This document shows, one piece after another, positions 16,898 to 26,361 of a DNA stretch of 64,000 bases. How positions within the stretch are numbered: position 1 is the stretch's first letter; every line of letters begins with the position of its first letter. The DNA is from Bacillota bacterium. Lineage in GTDB: Bacteria; Bacillota; Sulfobacillia; Sulfobacillales; Sulfobacillaceae. Under the pieces are notes generated by a model that was given only the letters and a program-made list of their open reading frames with translations, was not told the origin of the DNA and did not search any database. The translations under genes were made by a program, and so were the position numbers. Where the stretch lies: the NCBI GenBank assembly GCA_021841025.1, contig JAKBWA010000062.1:40787-104786 (forward strand), written 5' to 3'.

Positions 16898-19303
16898 ATG
16901 CGTCCTTTGAAAACGCTATATGATCGATCCACCGATGTGTGGACGGGCTTTAACACAAACGTGGAACAGGTCGAGGACTCCGTAGTGCGGTGGAGAAATG
17001 CTCAGAACATCAATCAGTGTGTATATTTTCGGGTGAGTATGTCCGGAGTGGTACAAGTACAGATGGGAGAAGGCTCGAACCTCTTTGCAGAGGTTCAAGA
17101 ACAACTTGGGTGGGAGAGAGAAGCGTGGGCGCCAGTCACTGTGACAAGTCAGGGGAAGGATTGGAAAATTAGCGGTCCTGACGCATCGGTACGGTTATCT
17201 AGTGATACGGCTGTGGTGACGACCGGATCTCGTGTATTCACCTTGACGCAATTGGGAAATAAGGCCTTGGGTATTCAATGCCGAGTGTCTTTGGACTCAT
17301 CGGAACAGCTATTCGGGTTTGGCGAGAAAGTGGGAGGGTTGAATAAGCGGGGTAGGATGTGGACCCAGTGGGCCACGGATGTAACTCCTCACACACCCGA
17401 TACGGATCCCTTGTATCAAGCCATTCCTTTTTCGTTGATTGGTTCTGAGAGCGGGTGGCGTGGCATCTTTGCCGCCACTAGTACGCGCACATATTTTGAT
17501 GCGACTCAAGAAGACGGTTTATGGATCGCTGCAGATGTGGGACCTTTGGTGTTAGAGTTGATGGGAGGAAACAGTCCTGCCGAGGTGATAACCCAATATA
17601 CCGCTATCACCGGCCGGATGCCGTTGCCTCCTCTTTTGGCTTTGGGATTTCATCAGAGTCGGTATAGCTATATGCGCGCAGACGATGTGTTAGATGTAGC
17701 CCAGAAGTTTCGGGCCTATGACATTCCCTTAGATGCCATACACCTCGATATTGACTATATGGATGGCTACCGTGTTTTTACGTTTAATCCTGAAACGTTT
17801 GAAAATCCGGATCTATTGTCCCAAGCGACTAAGGAGAGGGGAGTGTCCTTAATATCCATTGTCGATCCCGGAGTGAAAGTCGATGACGTGTACCGCGTCT
17901 ACCGGGAAGGACATGCTCGCGAATACTTTATTCGCTATGCCAATGGCAACGAGTTTCACAGCCACGTGTGGCCAGGATTGTGCGCTTTTCCTGACTTTTT
18001 GCGCAAAGATGTGCGAGCTTGGTGGGGAGAGTGGAATCAGAGATGGTTGCAGCAAGGCATTACCGGAATTTGGAATGATATGAATGAACCCGCGTTGTGG
18101 GGGATAGACCCCGAAAAGAGACAGGGCGACGCCGCTGAAGAAAACGGGATTCTCCACTACGCAGACGACGGAAAGTGGTGGCCACATCAGGCAGTTCACA
18201 ACCTCTATGCCTTATTGGAAGCAGAGGCGACTTTTCAAGGGATGTCGACCGTCCAGCCTCGTCCCTTTATTTTGACGCGATCGGGATTCAGTGGCATCCA
18301 GCGCTATGCGGCGGTCTGGACCGGAGACAATTCGAGCACATGGGAGCATTTGGCGATGGCGATTCCCATGTGTCTGAACTTGGGCCTCTCGGGAGTTCCG
18401 TGGGTAGGTACTGACATTGGGGGATTTTTGGGGATTTGTTCTCCCGAGCTATACACCCGGTGGTTGCAACTAGGCAGTTTTTTGCCATTTTCCCGTGCAC
18501 ATACCGATCGTAATACGCCTCCCAACGAACCTTGGGCATACGGACTCACTGCACTAAATGTGGCCCGTGATTATATCCGCTATCGTTATCGCCTCTTGGC
18601 ATATTGGTATGCACTGGCACGCGAGGCCCGGGATACCGGCGTCCCCTTGATGCGTCCTATATGGTGGCAGGACAAACGATCTTTGGCAGTGGAATGCGAA
18701 GATGAGTTTTTGCTGGGGGATAGTCTATTGGTGGCGCCCGTGGTTAAAGAAGGTGTTACGGAGCGTGAAGTCTACTTCCCCAATGGGTTGTGGTGGAATG
18801 TATGGGAACACACGTGGCATTCTGGACATGGACGAGCCGTGATTAAGGCTCCTTTGGACAGGCTTCCCCTGTTTCTGCGCTCAGGGGCTATTATTCCTCT
18901 CACTCCGGTGGTTTCGTCGACTGCCGAATGGAGCACGAGCCCTTGGCCGGAAACCATGCTGGTGATCCGCGGCATGGGTGCATTCACATTATATGCAGAT
19001 GACGGACATTCTACGTTGTACAAAGATGGAGAATATTGGGACATTGGCGTCAACGTGGAGGATCTAGACAGTCGTCTGCAAGTGGGTTGGACTCTGCGCC
19101 ATCGACCTAGTCAACAATCATTACTATCATTGCCTCCCGTGACATTTCGAGTGGGCCCGTTATCGGATGAACCCTATGGCGTCATTTTGGAACAGCGTCG
19201 GGGACAGCAAGAATTAGAATGGCGCATGTCTGAGCAATTTTGCGAGTTTACGGTGGATCTGTTGGAAGGTTCTGGAATGGTAGAAATTCGAATGACACCA
19301 TAG
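16898..19303 (+). CDS. Glycoside hydrolase family 31 alpha-glucosidase
   Basis: An 801-residue cytoplasmic enzyme with no signal peptide. The N-terminal beta-sandwich includes FGFGEKVGGLNKRG. The catalytic barrel has HLDIDYMDGYRVFTF, the nucleophile Asp in GIWNDMNEPALWG and the acid/base Asp in AVWTGDNSSTWEHL, followed by GVPWVGTDIGGF. GH31 enzymes of this layout release glucose (or xylose) from non-reducing ends of alpha-linked oligosaccharides. GAGGTGAG lies before the ATG. It stands alone in its neighbourhood. Confidence 0.92.
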   Translation: MRPLKTLYDRSTDVWTGFNTNVEQVEDSVVRWRNAQNINQCVYFRVSMSGVVQVQMGEGSNLFAEVQEQLGWEREAWAPVTVTSQGKDWKISGPDASVRLSSDTAVVTTGSRVFTLTQLGNKALGIQCRVSLDSSEQLFGFGEKVGGLNKRGRMWTQWATDVTPHTPDTDPLYQAIPFSLIGSESGWRGIFAATSTRTYFDATQEDGLWIAADVGPLVLELMGGNSPAEVITQYTAITGRMPLPPLLALGFHQSRYSYMRADDVLDVAQKFRAYDIPLDAIHLDIDYMDGYRVFTFNPETFENPDLLSQATKERGVSLISIVDPGVKVDDVYRVYREGHAREYFIRYANGNEFHSHVWPGLCAFPDFLRKDVRAWWGEWNQRWLQQGITGIWNDMNEPALWGIDPEKRQGDAAEENGILHYADDGKWWPHQAVHNLYALLEAEATFQGMSTVQPRPFILTRSGFSGIQRYAAVWTGDNSSTWEHLAMAIPMCLNLGLSGVPWVGTDIGGFLGICSPELYTRWLQLGSFLPFSRAHTDRNTPPNEPWAYGLTALNVARDYIRYRYRLLAYWYALAREARDTGVPLMRPIWWQDKRSLAVECEDEFLLGDSLLVAPVVKEGVTEREVYFPNGLWWNVWEHTWHSGHGRAVIKAPLDRLPLFLRSGAIIPLTPVVSSTAEWSTSPWPETMLVIRGMGAFTLYADDGHSTLYKDGEYWDIGVNVEDLDSRLQVGWTLRHRPSQQSLLSLPPVTFRVGPLSDEPYGVILEQRRGQQELEWRMSEQFCEFTVDLLEGSGMVEIRMTP

Positions 19304-19457
19304 ATTACAAAGGCTAAAGCAAGATCTTTGGTGTTTCTTGAAGTATTGCGTAGTGTTCGGTAACCGCATCCGCCACGCGAGCTGAGGTTTTGGTTTGGTG
19401 GCGGTGTGGGTTGAGAAATTTTGGGTGGTAGAAAGTGGTCGAAAGAGGAGGAAACCA

Positions 19458-19874
19458 GTGGTTTTTCAGGGATATGATACGGTGATGTTTGGCGATGTGG
19501 ACGCCTCAGGAATCGGGCATTTTGCTCATCAGGTCCGATTTGTTGAACGGGCAGAATTTCTATTTATGAAACAGATAAATTTGGATCCGCGTGAGTGGTT
19601 TTTGAAGAACTACCTTTTTCCCAGGGTCAAATTGGAAGTGGAATATTTGTCGCCTTTGCATTTTGCAGACGAGATGCGCATGGATGTGCAAGTGGGGCAT
19701 TTAGGCAATACCTCGTATTCTTTGACTGTGAAGATCATAAACCTCACGACTCAGATGACAGCCATGTCGTGCCGCGTTGTCATTGTCGTGGTTGATCCCG
19801 ATACCCAAAGACCGGTTCCTCTTCCTTCTCCGTTGCGCGCTGCTCTGACACCCTATCTGCAATCAGCAGAGTAA
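19458..19874 (+). CDS. Hotdog-fold acyl-CoA thioesterase (4-HBT/YbgC type)
   Basis: A 138-residue single hotdog domain. DVDASGIGHFAHQVRFVERAEF matches the 4-hydroxybenzoyl-CoA thioesterase/YbgC active-site segment with its catalytic Asp. The middle has VKLEVEYLSPLHFADEM. It hydrolyses acyl-CoA esters. Given the aromatic-CoA genes downstream, it may relieve aryl-CoA overload, but it lies outside those operons. GTG 19458 has GAGGAGG six bases upstream and is preferred to 19395. Confidence 0.78.
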   Translation: MVFQGYDTVMFGDVDASGIGHFAHQVRFVERAEFLFMKQINLDPREWFLKNYLFPRVKLEVEYLSPLHFADEMRMDVQVGHLGNTSYSLTVKIINLTTQMTAMSCRVVIVVVDPDTQRPVPLPSPLRAALTPYLQSAE

Positions 19875-20052
19875 CGGGGGATTTTTTGGCGGAAGGACGG
19901 TGTATAGGCAAAAAACTTGTTGCATCCATAAGACTTGGAAGAGGCGTAGAGACGTGAATATCTGCCAACTCGGGAGTATCGGTGCCGCACTACGCGATAT
20001 ACCATGTGGCTGTTGTGTACAGATCAAGGGCTACTCTTTTTTACCTGGTTGC

Positions 20053-20188
20053 CTAAGTCGTAACCCGCGGAGAAAATGGATCCGTTACATATCGTTGTTC
20101 CAGTGCGTGGACTTCCGCTAGTCCGATAAAGTCGAGAAATTCCCCAAATGATATCAGCCGGTCCGGTTGTGAGTCCGCCTGTGGATTT
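20053..20188 (-). pseudogene. Short coding remnant, family unknown
   Basis: On the minus strand, a frame between two stops reads like real protein (LISFGEFLDFIGLAEVHALE, then a run ending VTDPFSPRVTT). It has no start or ribosome binding site, so it is probably the C-terminal remnant of a lost gene. I cannot name it. Confidence 0.35.
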
Positions 20189-20299
20189 CTATGCTACTGT
20201 TTTCCCTACGCCCGGACAATGTGTTATAGGGAGTGGCTGTGGCGAGTGGAGTAACTGTTTGTACAATGGTATGTCCGTTCGTCTCACGGCACAACTTCG

Positions 20300-20650
20300 A
20301 TCGCGAATAATCGCGCTTGGGCGCATTCCATAGCCTGGTATCGTGACCCCCTGAATACCCTATTCCCAACCACTTGGTTATTGATGGCAATTGGATGCCC
20401 TCCGCTAAACACGACCATCCGGGGGATGAAGGGGATTCCGGTTAGCAAAGGGGGGCGATTTTTATAAAATCATGCCATTGATCCGTGGACATGCCAAAGC
20501 CTGCAGCAGTCCAATCCTTGTTCTGTGCAATATCGATACTTAAGAGTTTCGTCTGATCCATTCGAAGAATGGCTTTTAGAAATCCTCAGTCATCAACCAC
20601 GGCAATCCCTGTGGGGATTGCGATTTCCTTTGCCTTGGACCCTGCCCGAT
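20300..20650 (-). pseudogene. Decayed GlcG/HbpS-family gene
   Basis: Minus-strand fragments keep the family pattern: KAKEIAIPTGIAVVDD, then an in-frame TGA; GFLKAILRMDQTKLLSIDIA and TAAGFGMSTDQWHDF; then a frameshift within a C-run (about 20450) to PPLLTGIPFIPRMVVFSGG and GHPIAINNQVVG; then more frame changes to YQAMECAQA. GlcG/HbpS proteins are small, bind heme or cobalamin-like cofactors and often accompany catabolic operons. At least one stop and two frameshifts show that it is dead. Confidence 0.75.
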
Positions 20651-21044
20651 TCACCATGAGTTGGACCAGTTACACGCCATACAAGAGCTTCTTCAGCCAT
20701 TTTCGCACACGAAACATAAATCTCTGTGCTAGCATCAACAAATATCTATTCAATTATCGGTATATTCTAATTATGGTAAATCTATCATCCTAAATTACCA
20801 TTATTAGCACATCCGTGGAACCCTCGTACCATCGATTTGCATTGTGCACGAAGTCATTGTAAAAATGCGTTCCCGTGGCCAGCTTGGGGAATAACAAACC
20901 GATCATGAGCGGTCATGTTGATGACTTTTGGAGTTATCAATTGTCCGTAGTGTGAGGGATGGCTGTGTCCTGGGGGAACGACTGTGATCTTTACTTACAG
21001 CGTATTCCTCAATAGCCAGTCCTGCTGGGGGAATACTCCCATAG
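20651..21044. other. AT-rich intergenic stretch before the IS630 element
   Basis: No supported gene. It includes AT-rich DNA around 20720-20810 and may contain the lost 5' part and promoter of the decayed GlcG/HbpS gene. Confidence 0.35.
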
Positions 21045-21138
21045 CTATATAAATCTCCGGAAACTTTTCCATTTTTTGGGGTCGTAAAGGAGATCCTTGA
21101 GGCGACGGCGAATAGATCTGCCCAGGAGGATGAGCCTC

Positions 21139-22300
21139 ATGGTCAAGATCACGAACACCCACGGCGATACGTTGAAGACCTTACGCCAAAGGGAAAAACG
21201 GATCCATTTGTCTCGCGTGCGCTTGCGGATTATGGCGGTCCGGTTGGTTTGGGAAGGCTATTGGGCCACAGCTGTGGCCGATATTTTAGGCATGACGGCG
21301 GAAACCGTGAGTCGCTATATTGCGAGTGGGAATCGGGGCGGGTCCGATGCGCTCATTCCTGGCAAGAGCTCGGGACAACCGTCGAAAATTCCTCCTGAGT
21401 TAACCGCCGACATCCGAGCCGCATTGCAACAAACTCCCTGGGCTGTCGGGTATGGGGAGTCCACTCACTGGGACACTCGCATCTTTCAGAACTTCTTGCG
21501 AGATCGGTATCCGATTGTGCTCAGCCGATCGGGGTGCACGCGATGGCTCTATCGCCACGGCTTTAGCTGGACCCGTCCGACGTATGTCTTGGCGAAAGCG
21601 GATCGGCCCCAACAAAAAACGTGGATAGAGGCCTTGCAGAATTAAAAAAACTGACTCCCGAGGACCTTCTGTTATTTGACGAGGAAGCCCACATTCGTGA
21701 TGACCCAGCTATCGGAGCGACCTGGTTTCTCCGGGGACACCAAAAGAAAGTCCGGACGACGGGGGCTGTCTCAAAAGGTATGTCGGCCGTGATGCCGTCC
21801 CTAAAATGTGCCCCTTTTACCCCATGTAGTGGAGAAAGTCGGTCACTTTCCTCCTCATTTTTAGGGGTCAAGTGGGAGAAAATTTTAGGACTAAAGCCTT
21901 TTGAGACAGCCCCATTCTGATGGGCACGGTCGCCCCGGCGACCGGTGACGTCATCGTGGAAGAATATGAGGAATCGACAGCGGACACTTTTCATCAATTT
22001 CTCCAGGTGATTCTCCATCGTTATCCCGGTAAACAAATCTATCTGATCCTCGACCATGCCAAAATTCATCATGCCCAGGTGCTCGCCCCGTTTCTCGCAG
22101 ACCATCCGGCACGGCATCTCCTGTTCTTACCGCCTTATTCCCCGCATTGGAATAACGTCGAGCGGCTGTGGAAGTGGCTGCGTGAAAAAGTCATTCTCAA
22201 TACGTATTTCCCCGACCTCGTGGCGATCAAAACGGCCATCCAGCGCTTTCTTCGCTTCTTGAAGGGAGCCCCAAGCGAAATCCGCTCACGCCTTTGTTGA
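21139..22300 (+). pseudogene. IS630 transposase, frameshifted and disrupted by a MITE
   Basis: The first frame (21139-21645) has the helix-turn-helix domain (RIMAVRLVWEGYWATAVADI, then MTAETVSRYIASGN). The second frame, -1 relative to it, continues with ELKKLTPEDLLLFDEEAHI (first catalytic Asp). After the MITE, DVIVEEYEESTADTFHQFL, YLILDHAKIHHA (second Asp) and LPPYSPHWNNVERLWKWLRE (final Glu) complete the DDE triad. A-runs at 21614-21619 and 21644-21650 could support programmed -1 frameshifting, as known in this family. The MITE, with its stop codons, inactivates the gene. Confidence 0.8.
21762..21913. mobile_element. 152-bp MITE nested in the IS630 transposase
   Basis: 17-bp perfect terminal inverted repeats, GGGGCTGTCTCAAAAGG and its complement CCTTTTGAGACAGCCCC, bound a 152-bp sequence with no gene. 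The termini resemble those of IS1182-like elements. It must have been moved by a transposase from elsewhere. No target duplication is obvious. Confidence 0.8.
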
Positions 22301-22342
22301 CTACCGGGCGATACCAAGAAAAATTAAGTGCGATTTATATAG

Positions 22343-22904
22343 TAAGTGACAGGTTGGCATTCCGTCTGAGTGACGAAGTGTGACGGGATCACGACGTGAT
22401 TTGAATCCGTCACCAAGAGATCACCGCTCTGGTGGGGATCGATTCTTCTCTTGAGAACATTCTAACTTCATCCCGGTGGAGACTTCACATCAGAAGCGCG
22501 CAAGGATCTATCCTGTGATGTGGCAAATGCTGCCATAGCGATTCGTTGACAGGATAATCTGGCCGCCGATATCAATAATCTCCGAGGGAGCGATCTGGCC
22601 GGTTTTTTGCTTTTCTGCGGCTTCTCAATTTCAAGAGGCAAAACTTTTAATAATGGCTGCTCTTGTCAAGGCAGAAATCCTTGAGATGTTGGACATGACA
22701 AGGGCAGAAGGTGGGGATCAGTGAAAGAAGCTAATTGTCTTTGAATCCGGTGCAAATGCCCTACACAAATGGAGTAATCGCGTCATGTTGCAGGAGGATG
22801 GGCACTTTACAATGAAAGCGCAGATCAATCAATCATCCGATTAATTGGTGATGTAGGTACTTGTCATATGTGACGTCAGTTCAAGGGTCGGAAAAGGAGA
22901 GAAC
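22343..22904 (+). promoter_or_regulatory. Intergenic region upstream of the benzoyl-CoA cluster, with possible operator
   Basis: No gene is supported. Near its 3' end, at 22863-22878, GTCATATGTGAC overlaps TGACGTCA; these two palindromes lie about 27 bases before the TetR start and could be the operator for autoregulation. The rest shows no recognised element. Confidence 0.4.
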
Positions 22905-23516
22905 ATGACAGGGTATGAAGCGCGGCGGCAACAGGTGTTGGACGGGTGTGCTCATGTTTTTGCCGAAAAAGGGTACGATTCGGCGTCAATTCGCGATATC
23001 GCGAAAGCAGTGAGCATGAGTTCGGGAGGATTATACCACTACTGTACTAATAAGCAGGATTTGCTCTATCAAGTTTGTGAACGAGCATTTCGCTCCCTCA
23101 CAGCACGTCTGGATATCGCGTTGTCCCATGCTGCAGAACCCCAAGAGCGCTTGTATACAGTCTTCGCGACCCATCTCGCATATTTTCTGGAGCGTCCCCA
23201 CGAACTGATTACCTTAACGGAAAATCTGTCGTCTCTAGAACCTTTGGAATCGGGGAAGATTCGAACATTGCAGCGCCGATACTATGAGCTGGTTTCCGGG
23301 GTTCTCGAATCCTTTCCAGGGATTACTAAACACTCCTTGCGTGTGGCGACAATGACGTTATTTGGATCGATCAACTGGGTGCACACCTGGTATCGACGCG
23401 ACGTCGACGGAGACGCGGAGGATCTGGCCCGGGTTATGACCGACTTGTTTTTGCATGGGCTGGTACCAACCTATCAATATGCTCCCTGGCAAAGACGTGC
23501 AAAAGATTCGGACTAG
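22905..23516 (+). CDS. TetR/AcrR-family regulator of the benzoyl-CoA genes
   Basis: A 203-residue regulator: a TetR-type helix-turn-helix near the N-terminus (VFAEKGYDSASIRDIAKAV, SSGGLYHYCTNKQDLLYQV), then an all-helical ligand-binding domain similar to FadR/PaaR-like acyl-CoA-responsive members. AAAAGGAGAG precedes the ATG. Being first in the series before dch, it is likely the local repressor, perhaps released by benzoyl-CoA or a ring-cleavage CoA ester. That is an inference from position. Confidence 0.82.
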   Translation: MTGYEARRQQVLDGCAHVFAEKGYDSASIRDIAKAVSMSSGGLYHYCTNKQDLLYQVCERAFRSLTARLDIALSHAAEPQERLYTVFATHLAYFLERPHELITLTENLSSLEPLESGKIRTLQRRYYELVSGVLESFPGITKHSLRVATMTLFGSINWVHTWYRRDVDGDAEDLARVMTDLFLHGLVPTYQYAPWQRRAKDSD

Positions 23517-23549
23517 AGTGGGGAAAGTGAGAGGGAGGAGGAAGTGTTC

Positions 23550-24314
23550 GTGCTCACCGGAATCGATGTGGAACATCAAGATCGCTATATCACTATTACG
23601 CTGAATCATCCACCCTTAAATATTCTGGAAAAGGCTCATCTTGAATCGTTAGAACAGGTTCTGCACGAGGTGCATGAAGCGGAGCGAGTGGACTTGGTAT
23701 GGATCCGTGGCGGCGAAACCAAGGCATTTTGCGCCGGAGTGTCGATAAAGGACCATTTGCGAGAGCGGGCCTATCCTATGCTGGAAACGTTTCGCAATGT
23801 GGCTGAAACCATGACGTTGCTTCCCCAGGTGATCTTGACCGAGGTTTTCGGTCCAGTCTTGGGAGGTGGCATGGAATTGGTCTTGTTGAGCGATCTGGTG
23901 ATTTCGGCGGACGACGCCAAATTCGGGCAACCCGAAATATTGCTGGCCCAAATGCCTCCGGTGGCTACAGCCCTTTTGCCGCATCGTGTGGGATGGCAAG
24001 AAGCCAGTCGGATTTGCCTTTTAGGCGAAAATATGGATGCGGTCTGGGCTAAGGAGAGGGGCCTGTTAACCCGGGTGGTGCCTCGCGTTCAACTTAGAGA
24101 TCAGGCTCATGAGATGGCCACCCAAATCTTGAAACTAAGTGGTCCCGCCTTGAGAGCCGCCAAACGTGCTATGCAAGGTTCTCAAGAAAATCGGCTGGCT
24201 GCATTGAGATACAGCTTTGAACTCTACTTGGCGGATTTGCTGCCAACACAAGACAGCCAGGAAGGGCTTGAGGCATTTTTGGCCAAGAGAAAGCCGATTT
24301 GGACTCATCATTAA
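23550..24314 (+). CDS. dch: Cyclohexa-1,5-diene-1-carbonyl-CoA hydratase
   Basis: A crotonase-fold protein of about 254 residues with TLNHPPLNILEKAHL, AFCAGVSIKDH (oxyanion loop), FGPVLGGGMELVLLSDLVI and FGQPEILLAQMPPVATALLP. Dch adds water to the dienoyl-CoA made by benzoyl-CoA reductase, giving 6-hydroxycyclohex-1-ene-1-carbonyl-CoA. HPPLNIL and the PPVA replacement of the usual PGAGGTQ match Dch-type enzymes. GGGAGGAGG precedes; GTG 23544 or 23550 are both possible, the latter better spaced. Position next to oah and had supports the call. Confidence 0.82.
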   Translation: MLTGIDVEHQDRYITITLNHPPLNILEKAHLESLEQVLHEVHEAERVDLVWIRGGETKAFCAGVSIKDHLRERAYPMLETFRNVAETMTLLPQVILTEVFGPVLGGGMELVLLSDLVISADDAKFGQPEILLAQMPPVATALLPHRVGWQEASRICLLGENMDAVWAKERGLLTRVVPRVQLRDQAHEMATQILKLSGPALRAAKRAMQGSQENRLAALRYSFELYLADLLPTQDSQEGLEAFLAKRKPIWTHH

Positions 24315-24359
24315 ATCCAAATTGTTGCCGCAGATTACGGCCTTAGGAGGTTTAAATAC

Positions 24360-25304
24360 ATGAGTGCAAAATTCGAAGATATTTTATACGAGGTTTCACC
24401 GAAGGGTGTGGCATGGCTCACCATAAACCGGGAGCATGCCTATAACGCATATACCACCAAGAGCTTGCAGGAAATTCACGAAGCCGTGCGCATGGCCGCC
24501 TTTGATGACAGCGTGTATATGCTCGTTTTGACCGGAGCTGGAAGAAAAGCTTTTTGCACGGGAGGCGATGTTAAAGAATATGCCGAACACTACGTCAAAC
24601 ACCCCCACGACTTCTGGCAGTACATGGTGTACTTTCAAGATTGTCTCGATGCAATTCGTCATTTGGGCAAACCGACCATTGCCCGTTTGAATGGGATGAC
24701 TGTAGGGGGCGGCAACGAATTTAATATGGCTTGCGACCTAGCAGTGATGGCGGAGCATGCGGTGATTCGGCAAGTTGGCACGCGAGTGGGAAGTGTCGCT
24801 GCTGGAGGAGGCACCCAATGGCTGCCCATTATTGTCGGGGACAGGCGGGCGAGGGAGTTGCTATATTTTTCGGAGCCGATATCTTCCGCTACAGCACTAG
24901 ATTGGGGGTTGGTTAACCGTGTCGTGCCTTACGAGAACTTGGATGAGGTTATTGACGAATGGACGGAAAAACTAACGGACAAGTTCGGAGAATGTCTACG
25001 CTATACCCAAGAAGCCACCAACTATTGGAAAGACAGTTCCTGGTACGGCACGATTGGCCATTCCAGAGAGTGGTTGTCATTGCATTTTGCGCATCCGGAA
25101 CCTCAAGAGGGCATGCAAGCATTTGTTGAAAAACGAAGTCCGGATTATCGCGGGATTCGAGAACGGCAAAAGGAGGGCCGTGGAGATTTTTGGTATGGAG
25201 CACCCACTCAAGTTTGTCCGTCCTGTGGCGCACACGCCATTCCCCAGAATTTCCGCTTTTGTGGGGTATGCGGGTACGAAATGCCGAAAGCAGGTGAAAA
25301 ATGA
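24360..25304 (+). CDS. oah: 6-oxocyclohex-1-ene-1-carbonyl-CoA hydrolase with C-terminal zinc ribbon
   Basis: A 314-residue crotonase-fold protein. NREHAYNAYTTKSLQEI, LTGAGRKAFCTGGDVKEYAE and LNGMTVGGGNEFNMACDLAV follow the Oah/BamA pattern closely. Oah adds water and opens the ring hydrolytically to 3-hydroxypimelyl-CoA. The C-terminus adds a four-Cys zinc ribbon (CPSCGAH, then FCGVCGYEMP), which is not part of the classical enzyme; the overall length is shorter than the usual 375 or so. TTAGGAGG precedes the ATG. The stop overlaps the had start by four bases, so they are coupled. Confidence 0.82.
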   Translation: MSAKFEDILYEVSPKGVAWLTINREHAYNAYTTKSLQEIHEAVRMAAFDDSVYMLVLTGAGRKAFCTGGDVKEYAEHYVKHPHDFWQYMVYFQDCLDAIRHLGKPTIARLNGMTVGGGNEFNMACDLAVMAEHAVIRQVGTRVGSVAAGGGTQWLPIIVGDRRARELLYFSEPISSATALDWGLVNRVVPYENLDEVIDEWTEKLTDKFGECLRYTQEATNYWKDSSWYGTIGHSREWLSLHFAHPEPQEGMQAFVEKRSPDYRGIRERQKEGRGDFWYGAPTQVCPSCGAHAIPQNFRFCGVCGYEMPKAGEK

Positions 25305-26326
25305 AGGCCGCTGTATTTTATGGTCCGCACCAGCCTTTGGAAGTCAAAACGGTGCCCGATCCGGAGATGGGCGCTAATGAAGTGTTAGTCAAAGTGGCAG
25401 CGTGCGGCTTATGCCATACGGATTTGCATTACATTGACCACGACGTGCCGACTGCCAAGAAGCCTCCTTTGATACTGGGACACGAGGTGTCCGGGATCAT
25501 TCAAGACATGGGCGAAGGGGTGAAAGGATTTTCTTTAGGGGAAAGGGTTCTGGTGCCTGCCGTCTTCAGTTGCGGGCATTGCCGCTATTGTCGTCAAGGA
25601 CGGGAAAATATCTGTGAGAACATGACGATGCCAGGCAATCACGTCGATGGCGGGTATGCAGAGTTGATGGCCGCTCCCGCGAAAGATGTCCTGCGTTTGC
25701 CAGACATCCTGCCTTTGGTTGACAGTTGCATCATTGCCGATGCTTTGTCCACGCCCTATAACGCCGTCAAAAATCGCGGCAGGGTGCGTCCTGGCGATCG
25801 AGTGGCTGTCTTTGGCTGCGGGGGCGTGGGGCTCAACGTGGTGCAAATTGCTGCCGCTTCGGGAGCATATGTTATTGCTGTCGATATCGCCCCGGACAAA
25901 TTGGAAGCGGCCAAAAAAATGGGCGCATCAGCCATTGTTCTGGGCCGTGAAGGGAAAGAAACCGCCAGAGAAATCCGGCGTATGACAGACGGCGGGGTGG
26001 ATATTGCTTTTGAGGCCATTGGCAGACCGCCTGCAATCCAACAAGCGTTTGACTCTCTGGCTAAGGGTGGACGTTTAGTCGTGGTGGGATATTGTCAACA
26101 ACCTGTAGAGATCAACGTTTCTAAACTCATGTTTTATGAGATGGAAATTGTGGGTTCACTTGGGTGCCATCCTCTCGACTACGTGCCTTTAATTGATATG
26201 GTGGCCCAAGGGACCTTACAACTGTCTCCCTTGATAAGTCATCGGGTTTCGCTGGAACACATCGATGAGGGGTTGGACTATCTTCGCCACGGTCAAGGAC
26301 TACGCAACATTGTGGTAATGGACTAA
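25301..26326 (+). CDS. had: 6-hydroxycyclohex-1-ene-1-carbonyl-CoA dehydrogenase
   Basis: A 341-residue zinc-dependent medium-chain alcohol dehydrogenase: catalytic zinc ligands in ACGLCHTDLHY and GHEVSG, structural zinc cysteines in SCGHCRYCRQGRENIC and the NAD fold VFGCGGVGLNVVQIA. In the benzoyl-CoA pathway Had oxidises the 6-hydroxy group made by Dch to the ketone used by Oah. The assignment rests on the family plus its place between oah and bcrC; by sequence alone it could be another alcohol dehydrogenase. Confidence 0.8.
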   Translation: MKAAVFYGPHQPLEVKTVPDPEMGANEVLVKVAACGLCHTDLHYIDHDVPTAKKPPLILGHEVSGIIQDMGEGVKGFSLGERVLVPAVFSCGHCRYCRQGRENICENMTMPGNHVDGGYAELMAAPAKDVLRLPDILPLVDSCIIADALSTPYNAVKNRGRVRPGDRVAVFGCGGVGLNVVQIAAASGAYVIAVDIAPDKLEAAKKMGASAIVLGREGKETAREIRRMTDGGVDIAFEAIGRPPAIQQAFDSLAKGGRLVVVGYCQQPVEINVSKLMFYEMEIVGSLGCHPLDYVPLIDMVAQGTLQLSPLISHRVSLEHIDEGLDYLRHGQGLRNIVVMD

Positions 26327-26361
26327 GGCAAAACGAAACAAATTGAAAGGCAGGTGGGATT

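Larger units (their letters stand above)
21045..22342 (+). mobile_element. IS630-family insertion sequence, interrupted
   Basis: The ends carry inverted CTATATAAATC (21045-21055) and GATTTATATAG (22332-22342), each flanked by TA within one base, as expected for IS630/Tc1-type insertion at TA. Inside is an IS630 transposase split by a frameshift and a MITE. It lies directly upstream of the benzoyl-CoA gene cluster. Confidence 0.8.

Noticed and set aside
21563..22117. Long minus-strand frame of 184 codons within the IS630 element
   Set aside because: It is antisense to the transposase and MITE and shows no protein family pattern; the plus-strand frames carry the DDE motifs.
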